NCBI GenBank assembly: GCA_002361875.1
Contig: DERX01000044.1
Coordinates: 1,810-17,180 of the forward strand
From: Ruminococcaceae bacterium UBA3329
Lineage (GTDB): Bacteria; Bacillota; Clostridia; Oscillospirales; Acutalibacteraceae
Reading direction: 5' to 3'
DNA: 15,371 bases
Shown: positions 1 to 7,642 of the stretch, piece by piece
How the letters are laid out: every line of letters starts with the position of its first letter
How positions within the stretch are numbered: position 1 is the first letter of the stretch
The notes under the pieces: model-generated
Database searches by the model: none
What the model was told of the DNA's origin: nothing
Seen by the model: only the letters and a program-made list of their open reading frames with translations
Made by a program: the position numbers and the translations under genes

Positions 1-18
1 ATTAAACAAAAATTATTG

Positions 19-27
19 TTATCGACA
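19..27 (+). promoter_or_regulatory. Single DnaA-box-like 9-mer upstream of dnaN
   Basis: TTATCGACA differs from the consensus DnaA box TTATCCACA at one base. It lies in the AT-rich spacer before dnaN, where a bipartite clostridial origin often has boxes. Only 103 bp of this spacer is in the window and no second good box is visible, so it may be a lone box, the edge of an oriC cluster, or chance. An AT-rich stretch follows at about 57-84. Confidence 0.35.
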
Positions 28-103
28 GTTTGTCCGTGTCTATTACTACTACTCAACATTATATATTTTTAATTTCTAAATTTACAGTGAAGGAGATAAA
101 ACA

Positions 104-1225
104 ATGAAATTTATATGCTCTTCAAATGTTCTTTCAGAAGCCTGTGCAAATGTACAACGTGCCACATCTTCCAAAAGCACAAATCTTCCTACAATCGAAG
201 GTATTCTTATTAAAGCGGAGAACGACAGAATAATGCTTACAGGCTATGACCTTGAGGTGGGTATTATAACGGCCGTTGAGGGCAGAGTTGAAAGTACGGG
301 CAGTGTCATTCTCAATGCAAAGATTCTTTGCGACATTTTAAGAAATGTTCCCGATGAAACTGTTTCAATTGAATGTGACGACCGTCTTATCTGTAAAATA
401 AGAAGCGGAGACAGTGAATTTTCAATAATGGGATTTTCAGAGGCTGATTATCCTGAACTTCCCACTGTATCGGGCGGCTTTCCGATAGTAATTTCAGGTG
501 AGCTTTTAAAGGATATGGTTAAAAAGACAATATTTGCAGCAGCTGAAAACGATTCAAAGGTTATTCACACAGGTGTTCGTTTTGAAGTAACTTCCGGAAA
601 TATCCGTCTTGTGGCCGTTGACGGCTATAAGCTTGCAATAAGAAATGAAAAACTTGATTATTCCGGAGAAGAAAAAACATTTGTTGTACCTAAAAAGACT
701 CTTAATGAAGTTATAAGACTTATAGGCGACGGTGTTGAAACTGTTTCTCTTGTAGTAGCTCAGCGTCACATTCTTTTTGAATGCGGTAAATATGTAATTG
801 TTTCAAGACTTTTAGAGGGCGAATTTTTGAGCTATAAGAGTGCTGTTCCCACCACGGCAAAAACCGAGGTCAAAATTAAGACAAGAAGTATTATAAGTGC
901 AATTGAAAGAACATCTCTTATTATTACTGAAAGAGTTAAGAGCTATGTTCGTTGTATTTTTGATAATGATTCGGTAAGAATTTCGAGTACAACGGCTCTC
1001 GGTACCGCTAATGACAGAATGGTTGCAGAAATTCAGGGTGAAAGAGTTGAAATAGGCTTTAACAATAAATATTTGCTTGACGCATTAAAAGTGTGCGATA
1101 CAGACGAGGTTGTTTTCCGTTTAAACGGTGCAATTTCTCCGCTTATTATTGTTCCTGACAGCGACAATACCCTTATTTATGAAAAACCGTTCTTATTTAT
1201 GGTTTTGCCGGTAAGGATGAATTGA
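104..1225 (+). CDS. dnaN: DNA polymerase III subunit beta (sliding clamp)
   Basis: This is the beta clamp, a dimeric ring that holds DNA polymerase III and other clamp-binding proteins on DNA. The product has 373 residues, the usual family length, and should fold as three repeated clamp domains (roughly 1-125, 126-250 and 251-373). Family landmarks are the N-terminal MKF start, the segment RLLEGEF near residue 236, and the C-terminal FMVLPVRM, which forms part of the hydrophobic cleft that binds client peptides. The ATG at 104 follows a strong AGGAG at 91-95 with good spacing. It is the first gene in the window and its position before the S4 gene and recF matches the usual dnaA-dnaN order, so dnaA is expected immediately upstream. 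Nothing is truncated or odd in the coding sequence. Confidence 0.98.
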   Translation: MKFICSSNVLSEACANVQRATSSKSTNLPTIEGILIKAENDRIMLTGYDLEVGIITAVEGRVESTGSVILNAKILCDILRNVPDETVSIECDDRLICKIRSGDSEFSIMGFSEADYPELPTVSGGFPIVISGELLKDMVKKTIFAAAENDSKVIHTGVRFEVTSGNIRLVAVDGYKLAIRNEKLDYSGEEKTFVVPKKTLNEVIRLIGDGVETVSLVVAQRHILFECGKYVIVSRLLEGEFLSYKSAVPTTAKTEVKIKTRSIISAIERTSLIITERVKSYVRCIFDNDSVRISSTTALGTANDRMVAEIQGERVEIGFNNKYLLDALKVCDTDEVVFRLNGAISPLIIVPDSDNTLIYEKPFLFMVLPVRMN

Positions 1226-1257
1226 TAGTATAAAAATATAAAGAAAGGAACGAAACC

Positions 1258-1317
1258 GTGCACAAAAAGCTGTTTTTAATATACTTTTTGTGCGAATGCT
1301 GTATCGCATGGCGATAA
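1258..1317 (+). CDS. Possible 19-codon leader ORF upstream of the S4 gene
   Basis: A GTG at 1258 lies 8 bases after AAAGGA (1244-1249), the only ribosome binding site in the dnaN-S4 spacer. It opens a 19-codon frame reading MHKKLFLIYFLCECCIAWR that stops with TAA at 1315-1317. That stop is two bases before the ATG at 1320 of the S4 gene, the geometry of a translationally coupled leader peptide. The peptide is hydrophobic with three cysteines. It overlaps both inverted repeats of this leader, so its codons may simply reflect RNA structure. No family is recognised. The alternative is that the ribosome binding site serves the S4 gene directly across a folded hairpin. Confidence 0.3.
   Translation: MHKKLFLIYFLCECCIAWR
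1260..1293 (+). promoter_or_regulatory. Perfect 10-bp hairpin in the rlbA leader
   Basis: GCACAAAAAG (1260-1269) pairs perfectly with CTTTTTGTGC (1284-1293) around a 14-base loop. A second perfect inverted repeat follows at once: TATCGC (1302-1307) and GCGATA (1311-1316) around an ATG loop. There is no U-tract after either stem, so neither looks like an intrinsic terminator. The first stem sits exactly between the ribosome binding site AAAGGA (1244-1249) and the candidate start codons of the S4 gene. Folding it would bring the site to within about 12 unpaired bases of the ATG at 1296. A role in translation control is inferred. Confidence 0.5.
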
Positions 1318-1319
1318 AT

Positions 1320-1562
1320 ATGAAAAAAGTTTCGGCACATATAAAAAAAACACCGTTAAAACAAGTTAAGATTGATACTGATTTTATTAAGCTTGATGCA
1401 TTTTTAAAATTATGCGGCGCAGTAATGACAGGCGGTCATGCAAAGTCCGTAATACTTGACGGAGAAGTTTTTGTTAACGGTGAACAATGTATTGTAAGAG
1501 GTAAAAAGCTTCACAGGGGCGATAAGGTTAAATTTGACGGGACGCAGTTTGAGGTTGTTTAA
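1320..1562 (+). CDS. rlbA: S4 RNA-binding domain protein, RlbA/YaaA-like
   Basis: This small protein is essentially a single S4 RNA-binding fold, matching the Bacillus YaaA/RlbA family linked to the large ribosomal subunit. From the ATG at 1320 it has 80 residues: a lysine-rich tail of about 15 residues, then the S4 core, with IKLDAFLKL, the GGHAKSVI turn, the VNGE loop and RGKKLHRGDKV, all hallmarks of the fold. The start is uncertain. The frame is open back to 1242 and also offers GTG 1290, ATG 1296 and ATG 1308, but none has a nearby ribosome binding site. The only one, at 1244-1249, precedes a 19-codon ORF that ends two bases before 1320. I chose 1320 because it gives a length close to the family (about 71 residues in Bacillus) and fits coupling to that ORF. 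The stop overlaps the recF start by one base (TAATG). The dnaN-S4-recF order is conserved in Firmicutes. Confidence 0.88.
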   Translation: MKKVSAHIKKTPLKQVKIDTDFIKLDAFLKLCGAVMTGGHAKSVILDGEVFVNGEQCIVRGKKLHRGDKVKFDGTQFEVV

Positions 1563-2656
1563 TGTTTATAAATGAAATTAAAATTGAAAATTTCAGAAAC
1601 ATTGGATTTATGGGCCTTTTTCCCGATAAAGGAATAAATGTAATTTACGGTGAAAACGGTCAGGGTAAAACGAATATTCTTGAAGGAATCTGGCTTTTTA
1701 CGGGCTGTAAAAGCTTTCGCACGTCAAAGGATACCGAGCTTGTAAATTTTGAGTCAGAGAACGCAAAAATTTCAATTGAGTTTGAAACAGAGCTTCGCAA
1801 TAATACGGCGTCGGTTTTCATTGACAAAAAACGCCAGGCATCATTAAACGGAGTGCTTTTAACTTCGCCGAGGGAGCTTATCGGTAAATATTACAGCGTT
1901 GTATTCTCACCTGTTCATTTGTCTCTCATAAAAGACGGGCCGTTAAACAGAAGAAAGTTTATTGATACGGCTATAAGTCAAATCGATGAAACATACGCAA
2001 AAAAATTAGCATATTATAATCATCTCGTAAATCAAAAAAATGCACTGCTTAAAAATGCGGCGGTTGACTCTTCTCTTATTGACACATTTGATGTTTGGGA
2101 TGAAAAAATTGCCGAATCGGGCGCATTGGTAATAAAAAGCAGAATTGATTATCTTAATATGCTCGAAAATTATGCAAGCGACATTTACAGCGGAATTTCC
2201 GATAAAAAAGAAGAAATGAAAATTTCTTATGCAGGTTCTTTTCGCTTTGAAAACGAAGATACAGCCTGTATCAAAGAAAATTTTTTGAAAAATCTCCAAA
2301 AAAACCGCTCAAATGACCTTTATCTTAAAAGCACAACCTGCGGCCCGCACCGTGACGATATTGAAATATTTGTTAAGGATATTTCCGCAAGAAAGTTTGG
2401 CTCTCAAGGTCAGCAAAGAAGTGCGTCATTGGCGCTTAAATTCGGCGAAGCAGAAATAATTAAAGAAATTCGGGGCGAGGATCCGGTTATTTTGCTTGAC
2501 GATGTAATGAGCGAGCTTGATTTAACGAGGCAAAATTATATTCTTAATAAAATAAAGAATAAACAGGTTTTTATTACCTGCTGTGAGAAAGAAACGGTAT
2601 CAAGGCTTTGCGCAGGCAAGGTTTACAGAATAGAAAACGGAAATGCGGTGGAATAA
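1562..2656 (+). CDS. recF: DNA replication and repair protein RecF
   Basis: RecF is an SMC/ABC-like ATPase that works with RecO and RecR to load RecA at single-strand gaps and stalled forks. The product has 364 residues, normal for the family. The N-terminus carries the expected strand and NFRN motif (residues 10-13), then Walker A GENGQGKT at 30-37. The ABC signature region is GSQGQQRS at 280-287. Walker B is VILLDDV at about 309-315, followed by the D-loop-like MSELD. All ATPase elements are intact. Its ATG overlaps the S4 stop codon by one base and its own stop directly abuts the ATG of the DUF370 gene, so the three genes are probably translated in a coupled manner. Confidence 0.98.
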   Translation: MFINEIKIENFRNIGFMGLFPDKGINVIYGENGQGKTNILEGIWLFTGCKSFRTSKDTELVNFESENAKISIEFETELRNNTASVFIDKKRQASLNGVLLTSPRELIGKYYSVVFSPVHLSLIKDGPLNRRKFIDTAISQIDETYAKKLAYYNHLVNQKNALLKNAAVDSSLIDTFDVWDEKIAESGALVIKSRIDYLNMLENYASDIYSGISDKKEEMKISYAGSFRFENEDTACIKENFLKNLQKNRSNDLYLKSTTCGPHRDDIEIFVKDISARKFGSQGQQRSASLALKFGEAEIIKEIRGEDPVILLDDVMSELDLTRQNYILNKIKNKQVFITCCEKETVSRLCAGKVYRIENGNAVE

Positions 2657-2917
2657 ATGCTACTTAACATCGGTCAGGATAAAATAATTTCCGACAGAGA
2701 GATTATAGGCATTTTTGACCTTGATAATACAACGGTTTCAAAAGCTACGAGAGATTATATAAATTTTTCGGTAAAAAAAGATGAATGTGTGACCGTTTCA
2801 CCGGAAGATTTGCCGAAATCCTTTATTGTATGCGAAAAAAACGGTAAAAGAACGGTTTACATTTCACCGTTTAATACGGCAACGGTATTTAAAAGGCTTG
2901 AGGGTAAAAGCTTTTAG
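2657..2917 (+). CDS. remB: DUF370 / extracellular matrix regulator RemB-like protein
   Basis: The 86-residue protein belongs to the RemA/RemB (DUF370) family. It starts MLLNIGQDKIISDREIIGIFDLDN, the typical N-terminal strand pattern, and ends with the conserved YISP(F/L) segment followed by a short tail. RemB (YaaB) occupies exactly this recF-gyrB position in Bacillus subtilis, where its paralogue RemA is a DNA-binding activator of biofilm matrix and osmoprotection genes. The biochemical role of RemB itself is less clear. The start ATG is adjacent to the recF stop with no spacer, so it is probably translated by coupling. Assignment to RemB rather than RemA rests on synteny and length. Confidence 0.9.
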   Translation: MLLNIGQDKIISDREIIGIFDLDNTTVSKATRDYINFSVKKDECVTVSPEDLPKSFIVCEKNGKRTVYISPFNTATVFKRLEGKSF

Positions 2918-2946
2918 TTAAATTTTTACTAAGTTGAAAATAAGAA

Positions 2947-2955
2947 TGATATAAA
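2947..2955 (+). promoter_or_regulatory. Candidate extended -10 promoter for gyrB
   Basis: The 78-bp gap before gyrB contains TGATATAAA, an extended -10 element with 5 of 6 matches to TATAAT. Upstream TTTACT (2925-2930) is a poor -35 at 19-bp spacing, and TTGAAA (2934-2939) is too close. This is the largest gap in the first block, so an internal promoter for the gyrase pair is plausible but unproven. Confidence 0.3.
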
Positions 2956-2995
2956 CAGAAAGCGGTTTTATGCCGCATTAGTTACGGAGGAAGAA

Positions 2996-4969
2996 ATGAG
3001 CGAAGAAATCAAAGACATTTACGAAGATGAAGAAATGAATACTGCCGTTACCGAAGAATACGGTGCAGACGCCATTCAGGTCTTAAAAGGACTTGAGGCT
3101 GTAAGAAAGCGTCCGGGAATGTATATCGGTTCAACGGGTCCAAAGGGTCTTCACCATTTGGTATATGAAATTGTCGACAACTCAATTGACGAGGCTTTAG
3201 CCGGCTATTGCTCACACATTGAGGTTGAAATTCTGCCTGACGATATTATTACTGTCCGTGACAACGGCAGAGGTATTCCTGTCGGAATAAACGAGGAAGA
3301 GGGACTCCCTGCTGTTACGGTAGTACTTACCGTTCTTCATGCAGGCGGTAAATTCGGCGGCAGCGGTTACAAGGTTTCGGGCGGTCTTCACGGCGTAGGC
3401 TCATCGGTTGTTAACGCTCTTTCCGAGTGGTTTGAGGTTGAGGTAAGTCAGAACGGCCATATTTACAAGCAAAGATTTGAGAGAGGAAATATTGCCTCCG
3501 ACCTTGAAATAATCGGCGATACAAACGAAACGGGAACATTTATCCGCTTTAAGGCAGATCCCGAAATATTTACTGAAACAACAGTCTACGAATTTGAAAT
3601 TTTACAGCGCAGACTGCGTGAGCAGGCATTTCTTAATGCAGGTCTTCGCATTTCTCTTACCGATAAAAGAGATGATAATAATATAATTGAAGAAACCTAT
3701 TGTTATGAGGGAGGTATTCGCTCTTTCGTAGATTTTATCAATACATCAAGAGGTCTTACTCCTGTTCACGATGAAATTCTTCATTTTTCTTCAGTTCAGG
3801 GTGACAGGAGCGCCGAGGTTGCAATTTCATATAATGACGGCTACAATGAAATAATCCTTTCATTTGCGAATAACGTGCGTACAATTGACGGCGGTACTCA
3901 CGAGGACGGCTTTAAAACCGCTTTAACAAAGGTATTTAACGACTACGGCAGAAAATTTAAGCTGTTAAAAGATAATGACAAAAATCTTTCGGGCGACGAT
4001 GTGCGTGAGGGTCTTACAGTTGTTATCAGCGTAAAGCTTACCGAGGCTGAATTTGAAGGTCAGACCAAGGGCAAGCTCGGCAACACTGAAATGAAATCTC
4101 TTGTAAATAAGATGCTTTACGAGAAGATGATGACATATTTTGAAGAAAATCCCACAGTTGCAAAGACAATTTTTTCAAAGGCTCTTGACGCATCGAGGGC
4201 AAGGGAAGCCGCAAGAAAGGCGAGGGACACCGCAAGAAGAAAATCAGCTCTTGAGGGAAACTCTCTTCCCGGAAAGCTTGCGGACTGTATTGAAAAAAAT
4301 CCCGAATTTACCGAATTATTTATTGTCGAGGGAGATTCAGCAGGCGGCTCTGCAAAAGAGGGCAGAGATAACCGTATTCAGGCAATTTTACCGCTTTGGG
4401 GCAAAATGCTGAATGTTGAAAAGGCAAGAATTGACAAGGTAATCGGCAATGATAAATTAACGCCTGTTGTGTTGGCACTCGGCACGGGCATAGGCGAAGA
4501 ATTTGACATCAATAAAATAAGATATCACAAAATAGTTATTATGGCGGATGCCGATGTTGACGGTCAGCACATCAGAACACTTCTTTTGACATTCTTCTTC
4601 AGATATATGCGCCCGCTTATTGACGAGGGCTACATTTACATTGCTCAGCCGCCGCTTTTCAAGGTAAGCAAAAAGGGCAGCAAGCATTTTGAATATGCTT
4701 TTACGGAAGAAGAAAGAGACAGGTTTATTGAAGAAATGGGCGGTACGGAAAAAACCGATGTTCAGCGCTATAAAGGTCTTGGTGAAATGGACCCCGAACA
4801 GCTTTGGGAAACAACAATGGACCCTGCCACAAGACTGATGCTGCGTGTTACTCTTGAGGACGCTATGGAGGCGGACGAAACCTTCTCAATTCTTATGGGT
4901 GATAAGGTTGAGCCGAGACGCGAATTTATAGAGAAAAATGCAAAATATGTTCAAAACCTTGATATATGA
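2996..4969 (+). CDS. gyrB: DNA gyrase subunit B
   Basis: GyrB supplies the ATPase of the A2B2 gyrase that introduces negative supercoils and relieves positive supercoils ahead of forks. The product has 657 residues, close to the Gram-positive length. The GHKL ATPase shows E58 and N62 in YEIVDNSIDEAL, then DNGRGIP and the GGLHGVGSSVVNALS ATP lid. The TOPRIM domain has EGDSAGG (445-451) and DADVDG (518-523), so the metal-binding acidic residues are present. The C-terminus has the RYKGLGEM segment and ends YVQNLDI. An acidic tail of about 20 residues precedes the ATPase domain. The start ATG follows GGAGG at 2986-2990. W468 replaces the usual lysine or arginine in the PL(K/R)GK motif, equivalent to E. 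coli K447. gyrA begins 17 bases downstream, so the two are co-transcribed. Confidence 0.99.
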   Translation: MSEEIKDIYEDEEMNTAVTEEYGADAIQVLKGLEAVRKRPGMYIGSTGPKGLHHLVYEIVDNSIDEALAGYCSHIEVEILPDDIITVRDNGRGIPVGINEEEGLPAVTVVLTVLHAGGKFGGSGYKVSGGLHGVGSSVVNALSEWFEVEVSQNGHIYKQRFERGNIASDLEIIGDTNETGTFIRFKADPEIFTETTVYEFEILQRRLREQAFLNAGLRISLTDKRDDNNIIEETYCYEGGIRSFVDFINTSRGLTPVHDEILHFSSVQGDRSAEVAISYNDGYNEIILSFANNVRTIDGGTHEDGFKTALTKVFNDYGRKFKLLKDNDKNLSGDDVREGLTVVISVKLTEAEFEGQTKGKLGNTEMKSLVNKMLYEKMMTYFEENPTVAKTIFSKALDASRAREAARKARDTARRKSALEGNSLPGKLADCIEKNPEFTELFIVEGDSAGGSAKEGRDNRIQAILPLWGKMLNVEKARIDKVIGNDKLTPVVLALGTGIGEEFDINKIRYHKIVIMADADVDGQHIRTLLLTFFFRYMRPLIDEGYIYIAQPPLFKVSKKGSKHFEYAFTEEERDRFIEEMGGTEKTDVQRYKGLGEMDPEQLWETTMDPATRLMLRVTLEDAMEADETFSILMGDKVEPRREFIEKNAKYVQNLDI

Positions 4970-4986
4970 TTTAAAGAGGTAAAAAA

Positions 4987-7515
4987 ATGTCAGTTAACAA
5001 AAACACAAATCACAATTTGGGCGAATATGTTCCGCTTGAAGCACAAAACATAGTAAATGTTGAAATAAATAAGGAAATGAGAAGCTCTTTCCTTGATTAT
5101 TCAATGTCTGTTATTACATCCCGTGCGCTTCCCGATGTCCGCGACGGCTTAAAGCCCGTTCACAGAAGAATACTTTACACAATGTATGAAAACGGTCTTT
5201 ACCCTGACAGGGCATACCGTAAGTGTGCCGACACCGTAGGTTCGGTTCTCGGCCGTTACCACCCCCACGGCGATGCATCTGTTTACGATGCAATGGTTCG
5301 TCTTGCGCAGACCTTTTCAATGAGATATATTCTTGTTGACGGTCACGGAAACTTCGGTTCAATCGACGGCGACCCGCCTGCCGCTTACCGTTATACAGAG
5401 TCAAGAATGAGCAAAATCGCTCTTGAAATGCTCACTAATATTGACAAGGATACGGTTAATTTTCTTTCAAACTACGATGACAGATTAAAAGAGCCTGAGG
5501 TTCTTCCGTCAAGGTATCCGAATTTGCTCGTTAACGGCTCAACGGGTATAGCCGTTGGCATGGCGACAAATATTCCGCCTCATAATATGAGAGAGGTTAT
5601 TGACGGCATTTGCTGTGTTATTGATAATCCCGACGCCTCTCTTGAGGAGATTATGGAGCATATTAAAGGACCCGACTTCCCCACACAGGGTATAATTATG
5701 GGCAAAGCGGGAATCCGTGCGGCTTATGCCACGGGCAGAGGTAAAATTACTCTTCGCGGCAGAGCTGAAATTGTTGAAAATGAGCGAAACGGCAGATTCC
5801 AAATCATAATTACCGAGCTTCCCTATCAGGTAAACAAGGCACGCCTTATTGAGTCAATGGCGGAGCTTCATAAGGATAAAAAGATTGAGGGAATGTCTGA
5901 TATTAATGACTACTCCTCACAGCGCGGCGGCGGAATAAAAATTGTTATCGACTTAAAGCGTGATGCAAACCCGCAGGTTATTCTTAATCAGCTTTACCAA
6001 ATGACTCAGTTACAGATTTCATACGGTATAATTCAGTTAGCGCTTGTAGGCGGCGAGCCGAAAATTCTCACGCTTAAAGAAATAATTGAAAAATATATTG
6101 CTTTCCAATGTGAAATTATCACAAGAAGAACACAGTTTGACCTTAAAAAAGCGCAGGCAAGAGAGCATATTTTAGAAGGTCTTGCCTGTGCTATTGACAT
6201 TGTTGATGAAATTATCGCTACAATCCGTGCCTGCAAGGGCGGCAAGGCGGAGGCTAAAGCGGCGATTATGGAAAAATTCGACTTTGACGACCCGCAGGCA
6301 ACTGCAATCGTCAATTTCCAGTTAGGTCAGTTGGCAGGTCTTGAAATCAATAAAATTATAAGCGAAAGAGACGAGCTGTTAAAGAAAATCAGCGAATATC
6401 TCGAAATTCTCGGCTCTGAAACAAAAATTAAGGAAATTGTTAAAACAGAGCTTACTGCCATTGGTCAGAAGTTCGGCGATGACAGAAAGACCGAAATTTC
6501 AAGCGTTGCAGGCGAGGTTGACATTGAAGACCTTATTCCTGAGGAGGACTGTGTTTATACTCTTACTAAAATGGGATATATTAAGCGTCAGCCTGTTTCA
6601 ACATACACCGTCCAAAACAGAGGCGGTAAGGGAATTAAGGGTATGAGTCGCCGTGAAGAGGACATTGCGGACACAATGTTTATAGCCTCTTCTCACGATT
6701 ACATTTTGTTCTTTACGAATGCCGGTAAGATGTACCGTCTTAAAGGCTATGAGATTCCCGAAGGCAGCCGAAACAGCAAGGGTATGAATATTGTTAACAT
6801 TTTGCCGATAACAACGGACGAAAAAGTTACTGCAATGCTTAAAGTACCCGATTTTGGAGAAGATAAATATTATCTTTGCATGGCAACAAAGGGCGGCGTT
6901 ATTAAGAGAACAAAGCTTGATGACTACAAAAACATAAGAAAATCCGGTATTATTGCTATAAATCTTGACGAGGGCGACGAGCTTCGCTGGGTTCGCCTTA
7001 CTGACGGCGAGCAAAAGCTTATGGTCGCTACAAGAGACGGTATGAGCATTTGCTTTAAAGAGGATGACGCACGCTGCATAGGCAGAACCGCAAGAGGCGT
7101 TAAGGCAATCACTCTTAATGACGGCGATGAGGTTGTGGGAATGATTGTGTTCTCCGACAGCGGAAAAGTGCTTACAGTCAGCGAAAAAGGCTACGGCAGG
7201 CAGAGCGATGTTTCAAATTACCGTGTTCAAAACAGAGGCGGTAAGGGTCTTACAAACTATCACACTGAGCAGTACGGCAAGGTTTGCGCAGTTGATATGA
7301 TAGATGAAAGCAAGGATATTATTATGATTTCGTCCGACGGCATAATCATAAGACTTGATTCAGCGCAGGTTCGTGAATGTAACAGACCTGCAAAGGGTGT
7401 TATTCTTATGAAGGTTAAGGAAGGCGAAAAGGTAGTTACAATATCTATTGCCGAGCATGAAAAAGAGGAAGAAGCTTCCGAAGCTGTTTCTGAAAATTCA
7501 GAAGAAAACGCTTAA
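4987..7515 (+). CDS. gyrA: DNA gyrase subunit A
   Basis: GyrA cuts and reseals DNA and wraps it through its C-terminal beta-pinwheel. The product has 842 residues, within the normal range. The catalytic tyrosine is Y136 in AAYRYTE. The quinolone-determining stretch reads HPHGDASVYD, with A97 at the E. coli S83 position and D101 at the D87 position. The pinwheel has QNRGGKG at 543-549, corresponding to the GyrA-box that is needed for wrapping and marks gyrase rather than topoisomerase IV, and a second QNRGGKG at 748-754. The protein ends in an acidic tail of about 18 residues. The ATG at 4987 is preceded by AAAGAGG at 4973-4979. Synteny with gyrB supports gyrase over ParC. Confidence 0.98.
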   Translation: MSVNKNTNHNLGEYVPLEAQNIVNVEINKEMRSSFLDYSMSVITSRALPDVRDGLKPVHRRILYTMYENGLYPDRAYRKCADTVGSVLGRYHPHGDASVYDAMVRLAQTFSMRYILVDGHGNFGSIDGDPPAAYRYTESRMSKIALEMLTNIDKDTVNFLSNYDDRLKEPEVLPSRYPNLLVNGSTGIAVGMATNIPPHNMREVIDGICCVIDNPDASLEEIMEHIKGPDFPTQGIIMGKAGIRAAYATGRGKITLRGRAEIVENERNGRFQIIITELPYQVNKARLIESMAELHKDKKIEGMSDINDYSSQRGGGIKIVIDLKRDANPQVILNQLYQMTQLQISYGIIQLALVGGEPKILTLKEIIEKYIAFQCEIITRRTQFDLKKAQAREHILEGLACAIDIVDEIIATIRACKGGKAEAKAAIMEKFDFDDPQATAIVNFQLGQLAGLEINKIISERDELLKKISEYLEILGSETKIKEIVKTELTAIGQKFGDDRKTEISSVAGEVDIEDLIPEEDCVYTLTKMGYIKRQPVSTYTVQNRGGKGIKGMSRREEDIADTMFIASSHDYILFFTNAGKMYRLKGYEIPEGSRNSKGMNIVNILPITTDEKVTAMLKVPDFGEDKYYLCMATKGGVIKRTKLDDYKNIRKSGIIAINLDEGDELRWVRLTDGEQKLMVATRDGMSICFKEDDARCIGRTARGVKAITLNDGDEVVGMIVFSDSGKVLTVSEKGYGRQSDVSNYRVQNRGGKGLTNYHTEQYGKVCAVDMIDESKDIIMISSDGIIIRLDSAQVRECNRPAKGVILMKVKEGEKVVTISIAEHEKEEEASEAVSENSEENA

Positions 7516-7642
7516 AATTCGGCAGAAACCGAAAAATAAAAAATTTGTTTGAGTGTGGATGAATAAAAACCGCATCCCGAATGGCAATAGTGGGAAAAGC
7601 GCTGAAATTTAAAATTTGTTGCCGGAAAGGCTAAATATTTTT

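Noticed and set aside
41..53. TAC-repeat-like tract as a DnaA-trio or short tandem repeat
   Set aside because: Only about three TAC/ACT units are present and they are not adjacent to a good DnaA box in the expected register.
1260..1293. Leader hairpin as an intrinsic terminator after dnaN
   Set aside because: The stem is AT-rich apart from its ends and is followed by GAATGC rather than a U-tract.
6598..7014. 138-codon frame on the - strand inside gyrA
   Set aside because: It lies wholly opposite the conserved pinwheel coding sequence and its translation resembles no family. It is an antisense shadow.
7518..7533. TTCGG/CCGAA hairpin just after gyrA as a terminator
   Set aside because: The stem is only 5 bp and is followed by AAATAAAAAATTTG with no U-tract, so it is too weak to call.
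7557..7577. GGATG...CATCC repeat in the gyrA-LCP spacer as an operator
   Set aside because: A 5-bp arm with an 11-base loop occurs readily by chance in 127 bp, and no promoter is clearly aligned with it.
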